From JAWOFN01 sp046497505 [NCBI: bacterium] (GTDB lineage: Bacteria; Blakebacterota; Blakebacteria; Blakebacterales), in assembly GCA_046497505.1 (NCBI GenBank), contig JAWOFN010000045.1:1-23991 (forward strand): DNA of 23,991 bases. Direction: 5' to 3'. The position numbers and the translations under genes are program-made. The notes beneath the pieces are model-generated. The model was not told the origin of the DNA and ran no database searches. It saw only the letters and a program-made list of their open reading frames with translations. Of this stretch, positions 8,642 to 15,907 are shown piece after piece. Every line of letters starts with the position of its first letter. The stretch's first letter is position 1.

Positions 8642-9799
8642 ATGCGTCGTTCTGATCTCACCCTTCGACTCCTCGTACTCGCGCTCATGGGCGGGTCCCT
8701 CCTGGGAGGATGTACCCGCGATCCCTTCGACAGGGAACGGCCCGAGAAGCGCTACGGAGACGACTATACCTATCAGGACCTCCTCGCATCGGAGATGGTG
8801 CTGAGGACCGCCTACACCAGGACCGACGGCGGGAGGCTGGCCGCGGCGGTGGCGGTGGGCCCCTCCGAGGTGCGTGTGCTGGAGGAGACGGCGGGAGCGT
8901 GGACCGAGACCGCCGCTCTGAGCGGCAGCGGTCTCAGCACCACTATGCTGGACATAGCACCCGGACCCCTGGGCGGATGGTGGGTACTGGGGGGAAGCAG
9001 TACCGAGGGAGCGAGGATCTACCGGGTCGGCGGTCCGGGGGACTCCACCCTCTCCGTACCGGTGGCCCCCCTGGATGCGGCGTGGGATTCCACGGGCAGT
9101 GTGATCGGCGGGGACGGCCAGGGGGACTTCGTGGCCTTCCTGAAGGAGAGGACGCAGGGCCTCTACCGGGTCACCCTCGCCGATACCGGCTGGACCTATC
9201 ACCAGGTGGCAGGCACCTCCTCCGGGAGCCGGGCGTACGATGTGGTGGTCAACGGTGATTCCGAGCACCTGCTCTTCCAGGCCATCGCCGGGGGGGACAC
9301 GAAGTACTGGAGGGACAACGGGGACTCCCTCCACACCTCCGACATACCCGCTCTGGCTGAGAACCCCGCTCTTGCCGTGGGCCCGGAGGACGAAGCGTGG
9401 GCGCTGGGGGTGGACAGCAATCAGTTCTTCCTCAGACTCTGGCGCCAGTTCGACGGCTCGGCATGGCTGATGGAGACCATCCCGATGGGGGACATGAACG
9501 TCTTCCCCAGCCACTTCGACCTGGAGATCACCTCGGACCAGCGGCCCAACATCCTGATCAGCGTCTTCCGCGGAACCGAGCGGTACGACCTGCTCTGGGG
9601 GACCCGGCCCGCTGAGGTCACCGCCATCAACTGGGATCTACTCCCCGTCGTGGAGGACACGCCCCATGAGGCCTACGTGAACCGCCAGCTGCTCTTCGGC
9701 ATCCTCCTCGACGGTGTGGGGGACCCGCATATCCTCTTCGCCACAGGAGTTCCCGGTGACTTCGACTCCGACATGGTGGAAGCCGTCCCCCGGCCCTGA
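8642..9799 (+). CDS. Lipoprotein of unknown function, second of a tandem pair
   Basis: Not recognised as a known family. The ATG at 8642 has GGGAG eight bases upstream and gives a textbook lipoprotein signal (MRRSDLTLRLLVLALMGG, then LLGGC). An alternative ATG at 8597 overlaps the previous stop codon by four bases and would add 15 residues before the signal. The mature part of about 360 residues is beta-rich and looks like a propeller or WD-like sensor, with repeated short strands ending in G-W or D-x-W. The stretch around SEHLLFQAIAGGD resembles EHVLFAANSQG in the preceding protein, suggesting an old tandem duplication. Both genes are probably one transcription unit. It could be a surface or periplasmic binding protein; no catalytic motif is visible. 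Confidence 0.75.
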   Translation: MRRSDLTLRLLVLALMGGSLLGGCTRDPFDRERPEKRYGDDYTYQDLLASEMVLRTAYTRTDGGRLAAAVAVGPSEVRVLEETAGAWTETAALSGSGLSTTMLDIAPGPLGGWWVLGGSSTEGARIYRVGGPGDSTLSVPVAPLDAAWDSTGSVIGGDGQGDFVAFLKERTQGLYRVTLADTGWTYHQVAGTSSGSRAYDVVVNGDSEHLLFQAIAGGDTKYWRDNGDSLHTSDIPALAENPALAVGPEDEAWALGVDSNQFFLRLWRQFDGSAWLMETIPMGDMNVFPSHFDLEITSDQRPNILISVFRGTERYDLLWGTRPAEVTAINWDLLPVVEDTPHEAYVNRQLLFGILLDGVGDPHILFATGVPGDFDSDMVEAVPRP

Positions 9800-9884
9800 G
9801 GCCTTCGGGGGACCGGAGCCGGGGGATCGTGATCGTCCGAGATGGATTGAAGGGACCCGTACCCTCGATTGCATACCATGGGAA

Positions 9885-9919
9885 GAGACCCCCGCTCCGT
9901 GTCACGGCTCGGGGGTCTC
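9885..9919. terminator. Strong G+C hairpin in convergent gap
   Basis: Perfect 10-base inverted repeat, GAGACCCCCG at 9885-9894 and its complement at 9910-9919, with an inner CCG/CGG pairing in the 15-base loop. It lies between the 3' ends of the converging lipoprotein (+) and membrane-protein (-) genes. No T-run follows on either strand, so classical intrinsic termination is uncertain. A role as a bidirectional transcription stop or 3'-end stabiliser is inferred from position. Confidence 0.45.
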
Positions 9920-10068
9920 CGGGAAGAAAAGAAGGTGCCGAACATCGGGGGTAAACCGACGGTCGCCGCAATCAGCACGCGGCCAAAAGTGGCGAGCCCG
10001 ACCCGTCTGCGTATTACCCCGCTAATGAACCGGAATTCACCGGTTCATCTCCGTTCGGCACCTTTTCC
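9920..10068 (-). ncRNA. Candidate structured RNA or nested palindromic element
   Basis: The gene-free gap between two converging genes contains nested complementary segments. An outer 12-base stem is perfect: AAGGTGCCGAAC at 9932-9943 pairs with 10053-10064. Inside it, GGGGTAA (9948-9954) pairs with 10014-10020. An eight-pair helix with one bulge joins 9958-9965 to 9999-10007. Within that are short CCGC/GCGG (9966-9969/9979-9982) and GCCA/TGGC (9982-9985/9990-9993) hairpins. A separate nine-base hairpin, ATGAACCGG at 10025-10033 with 10040-10048, sits in the other arm. On the minus strand the outer stem is followed by TTCTTTTCTT. A weak promoter-like pair, TCGACA (10097-10092) and TAAACA (10074-10069) spaced 17, precedes it. 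The minus strand is therefore preferred, but the fold is symmetric. It does not resemble tmRNA, RNase P, SRP or 6S RNA in size or motifs. A small repeat element is an alternative. Confidence 0.4.
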
Positions 10069-10127
10069 TGTTTATCACGTCCTGTATCCTTTGTCGAACC
10101 AATTCGCAACCGGTACCGGCCCGGTCC

Positions 10128-10529
10128 TCAGCCCCGCACCGCCCGCTTCCGCGCTCCCTTCTGCCCCAGGGCGGCGATCGCCACCAGACCCACCATGATC
10201 TGGGCGATGAGCGCGGGGACAACCACCGGGGTCTGCTTGAAGAACGTACCCACGATACCCAGTATGCTCCAGGTGAGAAGGAGGTAGAGGGAGTAGGCCC
10301 TGTCCATGAGCATGGTGACCCCCGTACCGGCCAGCAGGAAGAAACCGAGGCCGTCGATCACCGCAGCCGTTCCTCCCATACCTTCCGCCGTGAGTATCCC
10401 GACCCCCTGTACGATACCGACGGCGAGGAACCCGATACCCATGAGGATCCTGAGACCGGCACCCATGGGAAGACCTTCTTCGGGGGCATCTCCTCCCGGG
10501 GGGGTTTGACTGTAAGGCTGCTGGGGCAT
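10128..10529 (-). CDS. Small membrane protein of unknown function
   Basis: A 133-residue protein with a short proline/glutamine-rich cytoplasmic start (MPQQPYSQTPPGG) and four predicted membrane helices. The helices are roughly ILMGIGFLAVGIVQGVGIL, AAVIDGLGFFLLAGTGVTML, SLYLLLTWSILGIVGTFF, and VVVPALIAQIMVGLVAIAAL. It ends with a basic tail. The ATG at 10529 was chosen because GAGGAG lies eight bases upstream; the open frame extends a further 21 codons without such a signal. No family is recognised; general layout resembles small DUF membrane proteins found beside unrelated genes. It is divergent from the alpha/beta hydrolase gene (135-base gap) and convergent with the lipoprotein pair across the structured gap. 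Confidence 0.75.
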   Translation of the reverse strand: MPQQPYSQTPPGGDAPEEGLPMGAGLRILMGIGFLAVGIVQGVGILTAEGMGGTAAVIDGLGFFLLAGTGVTMLMDRAYSLYLLLTWSILGIVGTFFKQTPVVVPALIAQIMVGLVAIAALGQKGARKRAVRG

Positions 10530-10629
10530 GCAGTGGACTCCTCTTCTTGAAGGGGCGCAACGTACCGAGGACCGGGTCAGGATACCATCCACCAGGGACA
10601 GATTAGAAACAGAAACTCCAGGGTTCGCC

Positions 10630-10658
10630 TGGACAGCCCTCCTTTCTCGACCTATGAC
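10630..10658 (+). promoter_or_regulatory. Promoter-like -35/-10 pair upstream of hydrolase
   Basis: TGGACA (10630-10635) and TATGAC (10653-10658) are separated by 17 bases, close to the sigma-70-type consensus (5/6 and 4/6 matches). Transcription would begin about at the hydrolase start codon at 10665, and no ribosome binding site precedes that codon. A leaderless mRNA is therefore possible. Chance occurrence cannot be excluded. Confidence 0.35.
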
Positions 10659-10664
10659 TACGGC

Positions 10665-11480
10665 ATGATGAAGAGCCTAAAGACAGATGACGGACACACG
10701 CTGAAGGTGCACCTCGAGGGAGAGGGGAGACCCGGCCTGCTGCTGGTCCACGGGTTCCCCTTCGACCACCGGCAGTGGGGACCTCAGATCGAGGCGCTGA
10801 GCGGCGTCACCGCCGTGGCGGCCCCCGACCTGCGCGGCCTGGGCGCGAGTGAGGGACCGGGGGAGGCATCCGGGTACAGCATGGACCGCTACGCCCGGGA
10901 CCTCGTCGGGGTCCTGGACGGCCTCGGGTGGGAGGAGGCCGTTTTCGCAGGTCTGAGTATGGGAGGCTACATCGCACTCGCCTTCCATCGCCTCTTCCCC
11001 CGGCGTCTCGCCGGCCTGGTACTCATGGACACCCACCCGTATCCCGATTCCGAGGAGGGGCGGGCGGGCAGGAAGGAGAACCAGAAGCGGGTCCGATCCG
11101 ATGGTCCCGATGCCCTGGTTGACGAGATGGTCGAGCGGGTCCTGGGACCCACCACCCTGGGAGAGCGGCCACATATCGTCTCCATGGTCCGCTCCATGAT
11201 CTCGGAGCAGCCCGCCGGGGGGGTCATCGGGGCATTGGAGGCCATGGCCGGGCGCCCGAGCAGCGTCGCTGACCTTGCCGGGGTGGGGGTCCCCTCCCTT
11301 GTCATGGTGGGGAGTGAGGACACCCTCACCACACCGGTCCAGGTCCAGGGGATGGCGGCGAAGATCCCCGGAGCCCGGTTCAGGGAGATACGGGCCGCAG
11401 GGCACCTGGTGAGCCTGGAGGCTCCTGAAGCCGTCAACGAAGCCCTCCGATCCTTCCTGGAGGAGGAGTGGGGCGTGTGA
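10665..11480 (+). CDS. Alpha/beta hydrolase fold protein
   Basis: A 271-residue cytoplasmic hydrolase of the alpha/beta fold. Seen: the oxyanion-hole motif LLVHGFPFDHRQW near residue 30, the strand PDLRGLGASEG, and the nucleophile elbow GLSMGG with Ser98. The acid lies in GSEDTLTTP (Asp219) and the catalytic histidine in AAGHLVSLE (His247). The complete catalytic triad and normal length point to an active esterase, lipase or C-C hydrolase; the substrate cannot be read from sequence. A 3-oxoadipate enol-lactonase-like or carboxylesterase activity is a typical label for such proteins, but nothing nearby supports an aromatic pathway. The start may be either of two adjacent ATGs (10665 or 10668); neither has a clear ribosome binding site. 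Confidence 0.9.
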   Translation: MMKSLKTDDGHTLKVHLEGEGRPGLLLVHGFPFDHRQWGPQIEALSGVTAVAAPDLRGLGASEGPGEASGYSMDRYARDLVGVLDGLGWEEAVFAGLSMGGYIALAFHRLFPRRLAGLVLMDTHPYPDSEEGRAGRKENQKRVRSDGPDALVDEMVERVLGPTTLGERPHIVSMVRSMISEQPAGGVIGALEAMAGRPSSVADLAGVGVPSLVMVGSEDTLTTPVQVQGMAAKIPGARFREIRAAGHLVSLEAPEAVNEALRSFLEEEWGV

Positions 11481-11574
11481 GGGACCCGGCGTACGGCTGG
11501 GAGCCTTCCCGGCCCATCCCTCCGGGCTGACCTCCGGGGTCCCGCCGGGCCGATGTCCCCGTACCTCCCCGCGG

Positions 11575-11604
11575 TTGCCCCTCCACCTTCCGGGAGCCTA
11601 TCTT
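11575..11604 (+). promoter_or_regulatory. Possible promoter upstream of lipoprotein gene
   Basis: TTGCCC (11575-11580) and TATCTT (11599-11604) with an 18-base spacer, 42 bases before the lipoprotein start. This is the most A+T-rich spot of the 166-base gap after the hydrolase. The match to the sigma-70-type consensus is modest. Confidence 0.28.
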
Positions 11605-11646
11605 GAGCCTGCGGCAGCAGGAAGAACCTCAAGGACCAGGAGAGAG

Positions 11647-12234
11647 ATGAAGCGCATCATCCCTATGGCAGCATGCGCCGTGCTCGTCCTCTCGGCCTGC
11701 GGGGGGGAAGAGGGCGATGCCCGCGAGGGCAGGTCCTCCCCCGCACCCGAGACGCAGCGGCCCGGCAGTACCCCGGTCGCAGCTCCTTCCTATACCCTCC
11801 CGGAGGGCTGGATCAGGGAGACACCCGGTTCCACCATGCGAGTGGAACAGTTCCGTCTCCCCGGAGAGGGAAGCGGTGACGCTGAGCTGGCGGTCTTCCA
11901 TTTCCCCGGCACGGGAGGCACGGTCCAGGCCAACATCGACCGGTGGCTGGGACAGTTCAGCCGGCCGGACGGATCCCCCATCCGGGAACATGCTGAACTG
12001 GATACCCTGCACACCGACGGACGTTCCGTCGTGATCGTGGACGTGTCCGGGACCTACGACCCCGGCATGATGGGGGGCGGATCGGGTCCCCTGACCGACC
12101 ATCGCCTCCTCGGGGCCATCACCACCGAACCGGACGGTCCGTGGTTCTACAAGCTCGTGGGACCTCGGCCTGCCGTGGAGCGGTGGGAGTCCTCCTTCTA
12201 CGACTTCGTCAGGAGCCTCCGATCCAGCCGATGA
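11647..12234 (+). CDS. Small lipoprotein of unknown function
   Basis: A 195-residue predicted lipoprotein. The ATG at 11647 is preceded by an AGGAGAG ribosome binding site and starts a short signal MKRIIPMAACAVLVLSAC with a canonical LSAC lipobox (Cys18). A low-complexity linker rich in Ser, Pro, Gly and Glu follows. The folded part begins at about residue 48 with LPEGWIRETPGSTMRVEQF and ends with a VERWESSFYDFVRSL helix. That layout (PEGW opening, W-L-G-Q in the middle, a late helix) recalls uncharacterised periplasmic proteins that I cannot tie to a named function. Its stop codon overlaps the start of the SEC-C gene (ATGA at 12231-12234), so the two are translationally coupled. Confidence 0.8.
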   Translation: MKRIIPMAACAVLVLSACGGEEGDAREGRSSPAPETQRPGSTPVAAPSYTLPEGWIRETPGSTMRVEQFRLPGEGSGDAELAVFHFPGTGGTVQANIDRWLGQFSRPDGSPIREHAELDTLHTDGRSVVIVDVSGTYDPGMMGGGSGPLTDHRLLGAITTEPDGPWFYKLVGPRPAVERWESSFYDFVRSLRSSR

Positions 12235-13514
12235 GCGACCCCGGTCCCTACATACCCCTCCCGGAACTGGAAGAGGGAGCACCCTGTGTCTGCGGCAGCG
12301 GGCGGGCGTTCGGTGATTGCTGCGAGCCGAAGCTGGCACGTCTGAACCGGGCCATGGGCGGGCTCGACGACTGGCGCCGTCTCAAACGATATGCCCGCAC
12401 CTTCCGGAGCTACAGCGACCTGCTCTGGGAAGAACAGTTCCGGGACGAGGAACAGGGCCAGATGGCCCAGGAGTACAGGGAGTGGGACGAGTGGGCCTCT
12501 TATCTCTGGCTGGAAGGGGTCCTGCTGGATGGGTTCGCCCTGGAAGGGGTCCGCAGCGTCCCGGAGGCGGTGCGGGAACAGATCGCCCGGGGCGAGCGGC
12601 TGCCGGGAGGACGGGAGGCGGTGCAGGCTCTCCTGGACTCGTTCGAAGGACTGTATCAGATCGCTGAACTCCCCTCGGACCCCGAGCAGGGGACCGCACG
12701 GCTCTGGCTACCCCCGGACGAGGAACGGGGCATCGAGGTGCCCGGGATCTTCCTGCCCACGGACTGTGAGATCACCGACCTGGTGGCGGGACGTTTCGCG
12801 GGCCTCGGCGTCCTCCACTACCCCACCCACCGGCCGCTGGTCATCCCGGTACTCCCGGACGGCAGCAACTTCGACGCCGCTTACCGTTACCTGGCCCCGC
12901 TCTTCCCCCCCGGGACAGGGAGTGACGGCACAGCGGAGATGATGGCCCGGCTGTACAAGTCCCGGACCGACCTCCTGCTGAGGGCGGCCCTGGAGGCGCT
13001 CCTGCCCCTGGAGGACATCGGGGAATCCGACATGGAACCCCCGCGTGCCGCGGACGGCGGTGAGATCCGCTTCATGGTATCCGACCTCGATGCGGTCGCG
13101 GCCGGGCTGGACCGGAGCCCCTGCTTCACGGTTCTGGGGCCCATGCAGGACCCGGAGGAGGAGGAGGAGTTCACCGACCTTCTCCAGGGAGGAGAACTCC
13201 CCCCCGCCGGGGAAGGGAGACGCTGGAAGCTCAGCCTCGATCGGGAGGCCCGCCGCTATCTGCGGTCCGAGGAGGAGCGCAGGGTGGACGACCTGCTGCG
13301 GACTCTCAGCCGGAGGACGCAGCGGAGCGCGGCGGACGACCCCCTGGGCAGGCTGGCCGAGAGCCCCGGAGCCCTCCTGGTCCTGGACGATGGATCGGGG
13401 TCGCTCTCGGCCCGCTCTCTCCATGCCCCCGCGCTGGAGATGGTACGCTATCTGCTCGAACGGGAGGTGGGACCCTTTTTGGCCCGGGAGAGCGAGCAGC
13501 ACCTCACCTCCTGA
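12231..13514 (+). CDS. SEC-C zinc-motif protein with large uncharacterised domain
   Basis: A 427-residue cytoplasmic protein. Near the N-terminus is a SEC-C zinc-binding motif, APCVCGSGRAFGDCCEP, with Cys19, Cys21, Cys30 and Cys31 in the correct C-x-C-x8-C-C spacing; this motif is best known from the C-terminus of SecA and from UPF0225 (YchJ)-type proteins. The remaining 390 residues match no family I recognise. They contain charged helices rich in Arg and Glu and a stretch of glutamates around residue 310. No membrane segment or signal is visible. Translation starts inside the stop codon of the preceding lipoprotein gene, so the pair is probably made together. A nucleic-acid or protein-binding role through the zinc motif is only an inference. 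Confidence 0.75.
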   Translation: MSDPGPYIPLPELEEGAPCVCGSGRAFGDCCEPKLARLNRAMGGLDDWRRLKRYARTFRSYSDLLWEEQFRDEEQGQMAQEYREWDEWASYLWLEGVLLDGFALEGVRSVPEAVREQIARGERLPGGREAVQALLDSFEGLYQIAELPSDPEQGTARLWLPPDEERGIEVPGIFLPTDCEITDLVAGRFAGLGVLHYPTHRPLVIPVLPDGSNFDAAYRYLAPLFPPGTGSDGTAEMMARLYKSRTDLLLRAALEALLPLEDIGESDMEPPRAADGGEIRFMVSDLDAVAAGLDRSPCFTVLGPMQDPEEEEEFTDLLQGGELPPAGEGRRWKLSLDREARRYLRSEEERRVDDLLRTLSRRTQRSAADDPLGRLAESPGALLVLDDGSGSLSARSLHAPALEMVRYLLEREVGPFLARESEQHLTS

Positions 13515-13542
13515 CCGACCGCCCGACCCACCCCTCATCCCT

Positions 13543-13560
13543 CCTCGGTCGCCACCGAGG
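13543..13560. terminator. Hairpin between convergent genes
   Basis: CCTCGGT at 13543-13549 and ACCGAGG at 13554-13560 form a seven-pair stem with a four-base CGCC loop, 28 bases after the SEC-C stop codon and before the 3' end of the convergent DUF1232 gene. There is no T-run, so it is at best a weak or factor-assisted terminator. Confidence 0.4.
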
Positions 13561-13634
13561 TCCCGCAGCACATGGTCTCCGCCCGGTCACTGCGGCCGCC
13601 TGCTCCAGGAAACGGTGCAGGTCACCGCGGACCG

Positions 13635-14024
13635 TCAGACCCCGAAGGCCGCGGTGTCCAGCCCCTTCTCCCGGCAGTACTTCCGGAGGTCCTTCCGGAT
13701 CGCCCGGATCACGAGTCCCACCACGAAGGCGTCATCCAGCCACCCCAGACCCGGCACCACGTCGGGGATGACATCGACGGGGCTCACCACGTAGACCAGG
13801 GCGAACATGAGGGCCCAGATGGTGGAGGTGGGAAGGCGCCGGTATTCCCCGGCGAGATAGTCGCTGCCGACCATCACCAGGAGACGGATGCGTCCTACCA
13901 GGCGGGTGGGACTCCGTGGAGCGTGATCCTGCAGCCAGCGGTGGGAGTCCTCGAGGACCTTCCGCAGGCGGCCGTCGTCGGGAGGGGTGTCACCGGCCGC
14001 GGGATTGTCGGGCTGTTCGCTCAT
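13635..14024 (-). CDS. DUF1232 (YkvA-like) membrane protein
   Basis: A 129-residue protein whose second half carries the DUF1232 signature LVYVVSPVDVIPDVVPGLGWLDDAFVVGLVI, seen as a hydrophobic hairpin with the SP-x-D-x-IPD core and a paired aspartate (LDD). The N-terminal 35 residues are polar. The ATG at 14024 was chosen because it gives the usual family length; no strong ribosome binding site precedes it, and the frame stays open to 14123. Members are widespread small membrane-associated proteins without an agreed function. It lies downstream of the TolC-family gene on the same strand, 117 bases away, so a link to the efflux block is possible but weak. Confidence 0.82.
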   Translation of the reverse strand: MSEQPDNPAAGDTPPDDGRLRKVLEDSHRWLQDHAPRSPTRLVGRIRLLVMVGSDYLAGEYRRLPTSTIWALMFALVYVVSPVDVIPDVVPGLGWLDDAFVVGLVIRAIRKDLRKYCREKGLDTAAFGV

Positions 14025-14141
14025 ACGAATGAGGATAGTGCCGCCCACAGGCTCCGGCAATCCCCTCCTCCGCCGTCCCCGGCGGACCGGCCCGGCGCCT
14101 GGGATCGCGGTCGGACGGCCCATTTCATAAGGTGTACGGGG

Positions 14142-15782
14142 TCAGGGCTTGTGTTCGAAGGGCTGGGGCGGGGTGGTCAGGCGCTGCGCCGGCTGGTCGG
14201 TCTCCCAGTCCCACAGCGTGATCTCCTTCAGATCCGCCTTGGCCAATTCGTAGGAGATCAAAGCGTTCAGCCGGTTCGTGAGGGTCTGGTTCAGCTGGTC
14301 CTGGGCCTGGGCGAGTTCGACGGTGGTGATCTCCCCGCGGTCGAAACGCTTCTGCGTGAAGTCGTACGACTTGCGGGCCACTTCCACGTTCTGGTTCTGG
14401 ATCTCCAGGCGGCGCTGGGCGCTCTCCACCGCCCGGACCCGGTTGGTCACCGTCTGCACCAGGTCCTGCCGCACCTGCTCCGCCTGCTCCTCGAGCACCC
14501 GGATCTCCGAGAGCCTCCGCTGCACGAGGGACTCGTTCCGCCCCCAGTCGAAGAGGGGGATGGACAGGGTCAGGCTCACGTTCGTGTTCGGGCTCCGGTT
14601 GTCCTGGTCCAGTGCCTCCTGGAGGTGATAGGACCAGGAATCCTCCGGGGCCGCGGTGAGGGAGGAATTGCCCGCGAGGTCGTAGGCGGCGTTGAGCTGC
14701 AGGTTCGGCCGCCCCTGGCTGACGATACGCTGGAGGTCGATGCGCCGCGTCTCCAGATCGATCTCCGCCCGCCTGATATCGCTCCGGTTGGAGAAGGCCA
14801 GGTCCAGGGCCCGGTCGATGTCGACTTCGATCTGTTCGTAATCCAGGTTCGCCCGCACCCAGACCCGCTCCTCGAGGGGGAGTCCCACCAGACGGTTGAA
14901 CTGGAACTGCTGCTGCTCCAGGGTGTTCCGGGCGCTCTCCATGGCATCCAGGTCGTTGGCCCGGGTCACCTCGAGCTGCAGCACCTCGGTCTCGGGGATC
15001 AGGCCCGCCTCCTGACGCCGAAGCCCCGACTTCCAGTTCCTGTCGCTCTGCCGGTATCGGTCCACCGCCAGCTCCAGGGCGCTCTGCTGGGCGAAGAGGG
15101 CATAGAACTGCCGGGAGACCTCGTTCACCAGGCGGAGTTCCTCCTCGGTGTAGCGCAGGCGCAGTGACTCGAAGGAGAGTTCGGCACTCCGGAGCTGCCC
15201 CTTCACCTCGTTGTACTGGAAGAGGGGCTGGTTGAGACGTATCCCCACACTGGGCTGGACGGACCGGCTGTTCACCGTTGATGCGGGCAGGTCCCGGGAG
15301 GCGTCGTACCCCACCAGGTTCCCCGTCAGACTGACATGCCCGTTCGTGATGAGGGGCTGCCGCACCTCCACCCCGCCGTATACCCACGCCTGGTTGTCCT
15401 TCAGGAAGACCAGCTGGGGATCGCCCCCGCCCTGGCTGAGCAGGTCGGGTGTGATCTGCTGACTGATGCCCGGGAGCGTGGAGTTGAAGTGTACGTTGGT
15501 CCGGAGCCGACGCTTGGCGTTCTCGAGCCCGTACGCCTGCTGCAGGTACTGCTGCTCCAGGTCGTAGACGGCGAAGGAGGCCTGAAGCGCCTGCGCCACC
15601 GCCTCCCGGAGGGTCATCACCCTGCTGGCGTCCTCCCGGCTGAAGTACTCCACCTCGGGCGGCTGGATCGCTCTCCCCGGATCCTGGAACGCGTACGAGG
15701 ATGCAGGCAGGGAGAGCAGCACCGCCGTGATGAGACAAATCAGCGTCCCGACGATGCTCTGCTTCTCGCTTCGGTTCTCCAT
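14142..15782 (-). CDS. TolC-family outer membrane efflux channel
   Basis: A 546-residue outer-membrane protein. The ATG at 15782 has GGGAG six bases upstream and gives a signal peptide ending at about ASSYAFQ. Two copies of the TolC-type repeat follow, each with long heptad helices (for example AVESAQRRLEIQNQNVEVA) and the ITTVELAQAQDQLNQ stretch characteristic of the family near the C-terminus. The length is somewhat above the usual 450-480 residues, mostly from an added N-terminal region and loops. It should form the trimeric outer-membrane duct for the adaptor and ABC ATPase encoded just upstream on the same strand. A 125-base gap separates it from the ATPase gene, so a separate promoter is possible. 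Confidence 0.92.
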   Translation of the reverse strand: MENRSEKQSIVGTLICLITAVLLSLPASSYAFQDPGRAIQPPEVEYFSREDASRVMTLREAVAQALQASFAVYDLEQQYLQQAYGLENAKRRLRTNVHFNSTLPGISQQITPDLLSQGGGDPQLVFLKDNQAWVYGGVEVRQPLITNGHVSLTGNLVGYDASRDLPASTVNSRSVQPSVGIRLNQPLFQYNEVKGQLRSAELSFESLRLRYTEEELRLVNEVSRQFYALFAQQSALELAVDRYRQSDRNWKSGLRRQEAGLIPETEVLQLEVTRANDLDAMESARNTLEQQQFQFNRLVGLPLEERVWVRANLDYEQIEVDIDRALDLAFSNRSDIRRAEIDLETRRIDLQRIVSQGRPNLQLNAAYDLAGNSSLTAAPEDSWSYHLQEALDQDNRSPNTNVSLTLSIPLFDWGRNESLVQRRLSEIRVLEEQAEQVRQDLVQTVTNRVRAVESAQRRLEIQNQNVEVARKSYDFTQKRFDRGEITTVELAQAQDQLNQTLTNRLNALISYELAKADLKEITLWDWETDQPAQRLTTPPQPFEHKP

Positions 15783-15907
15783 GGCCGTCTCCCTCTTCAC
15801 TCCCCGCTGCTCATATCGGGAGGTCGATGCGCCCGAACACATAGGTCCTCACCGGCCCGGTCCGGCAGTACTTCTCGAGGTCACGGACGCTGATCATGGG
15901 GCCCCGT

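Noticed and set aside
9673-9978. 101-codon minus-strand frame across the end of the second lipoprotein gene and the structured gap
   Set aside because: Mostly antisense to a supported gene, with no ribosome binding site and no motif.
9932-10064. Integron attC site
   Set aside because: The outer repeat ends in GCCGAAC and GTTCGGC, superficially like attC core sites, but the fourth base of each breaks the consensus. The inner pairing is branched rather than a single imperfect hairpin, and no integrase or cassette array is present.
9932-10064. Riboswitch
   Set aside because: On either strand the next gene downstream is antisense to the transcript, so there is no gene to control in cis.
13572-15738. 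Frames of over 500 codons on both strands across the TolC-family gene
   Set aside because: Only one minus-strand frame shows TolC repeats and a signal peptide; the others are out-of-frame shadows.
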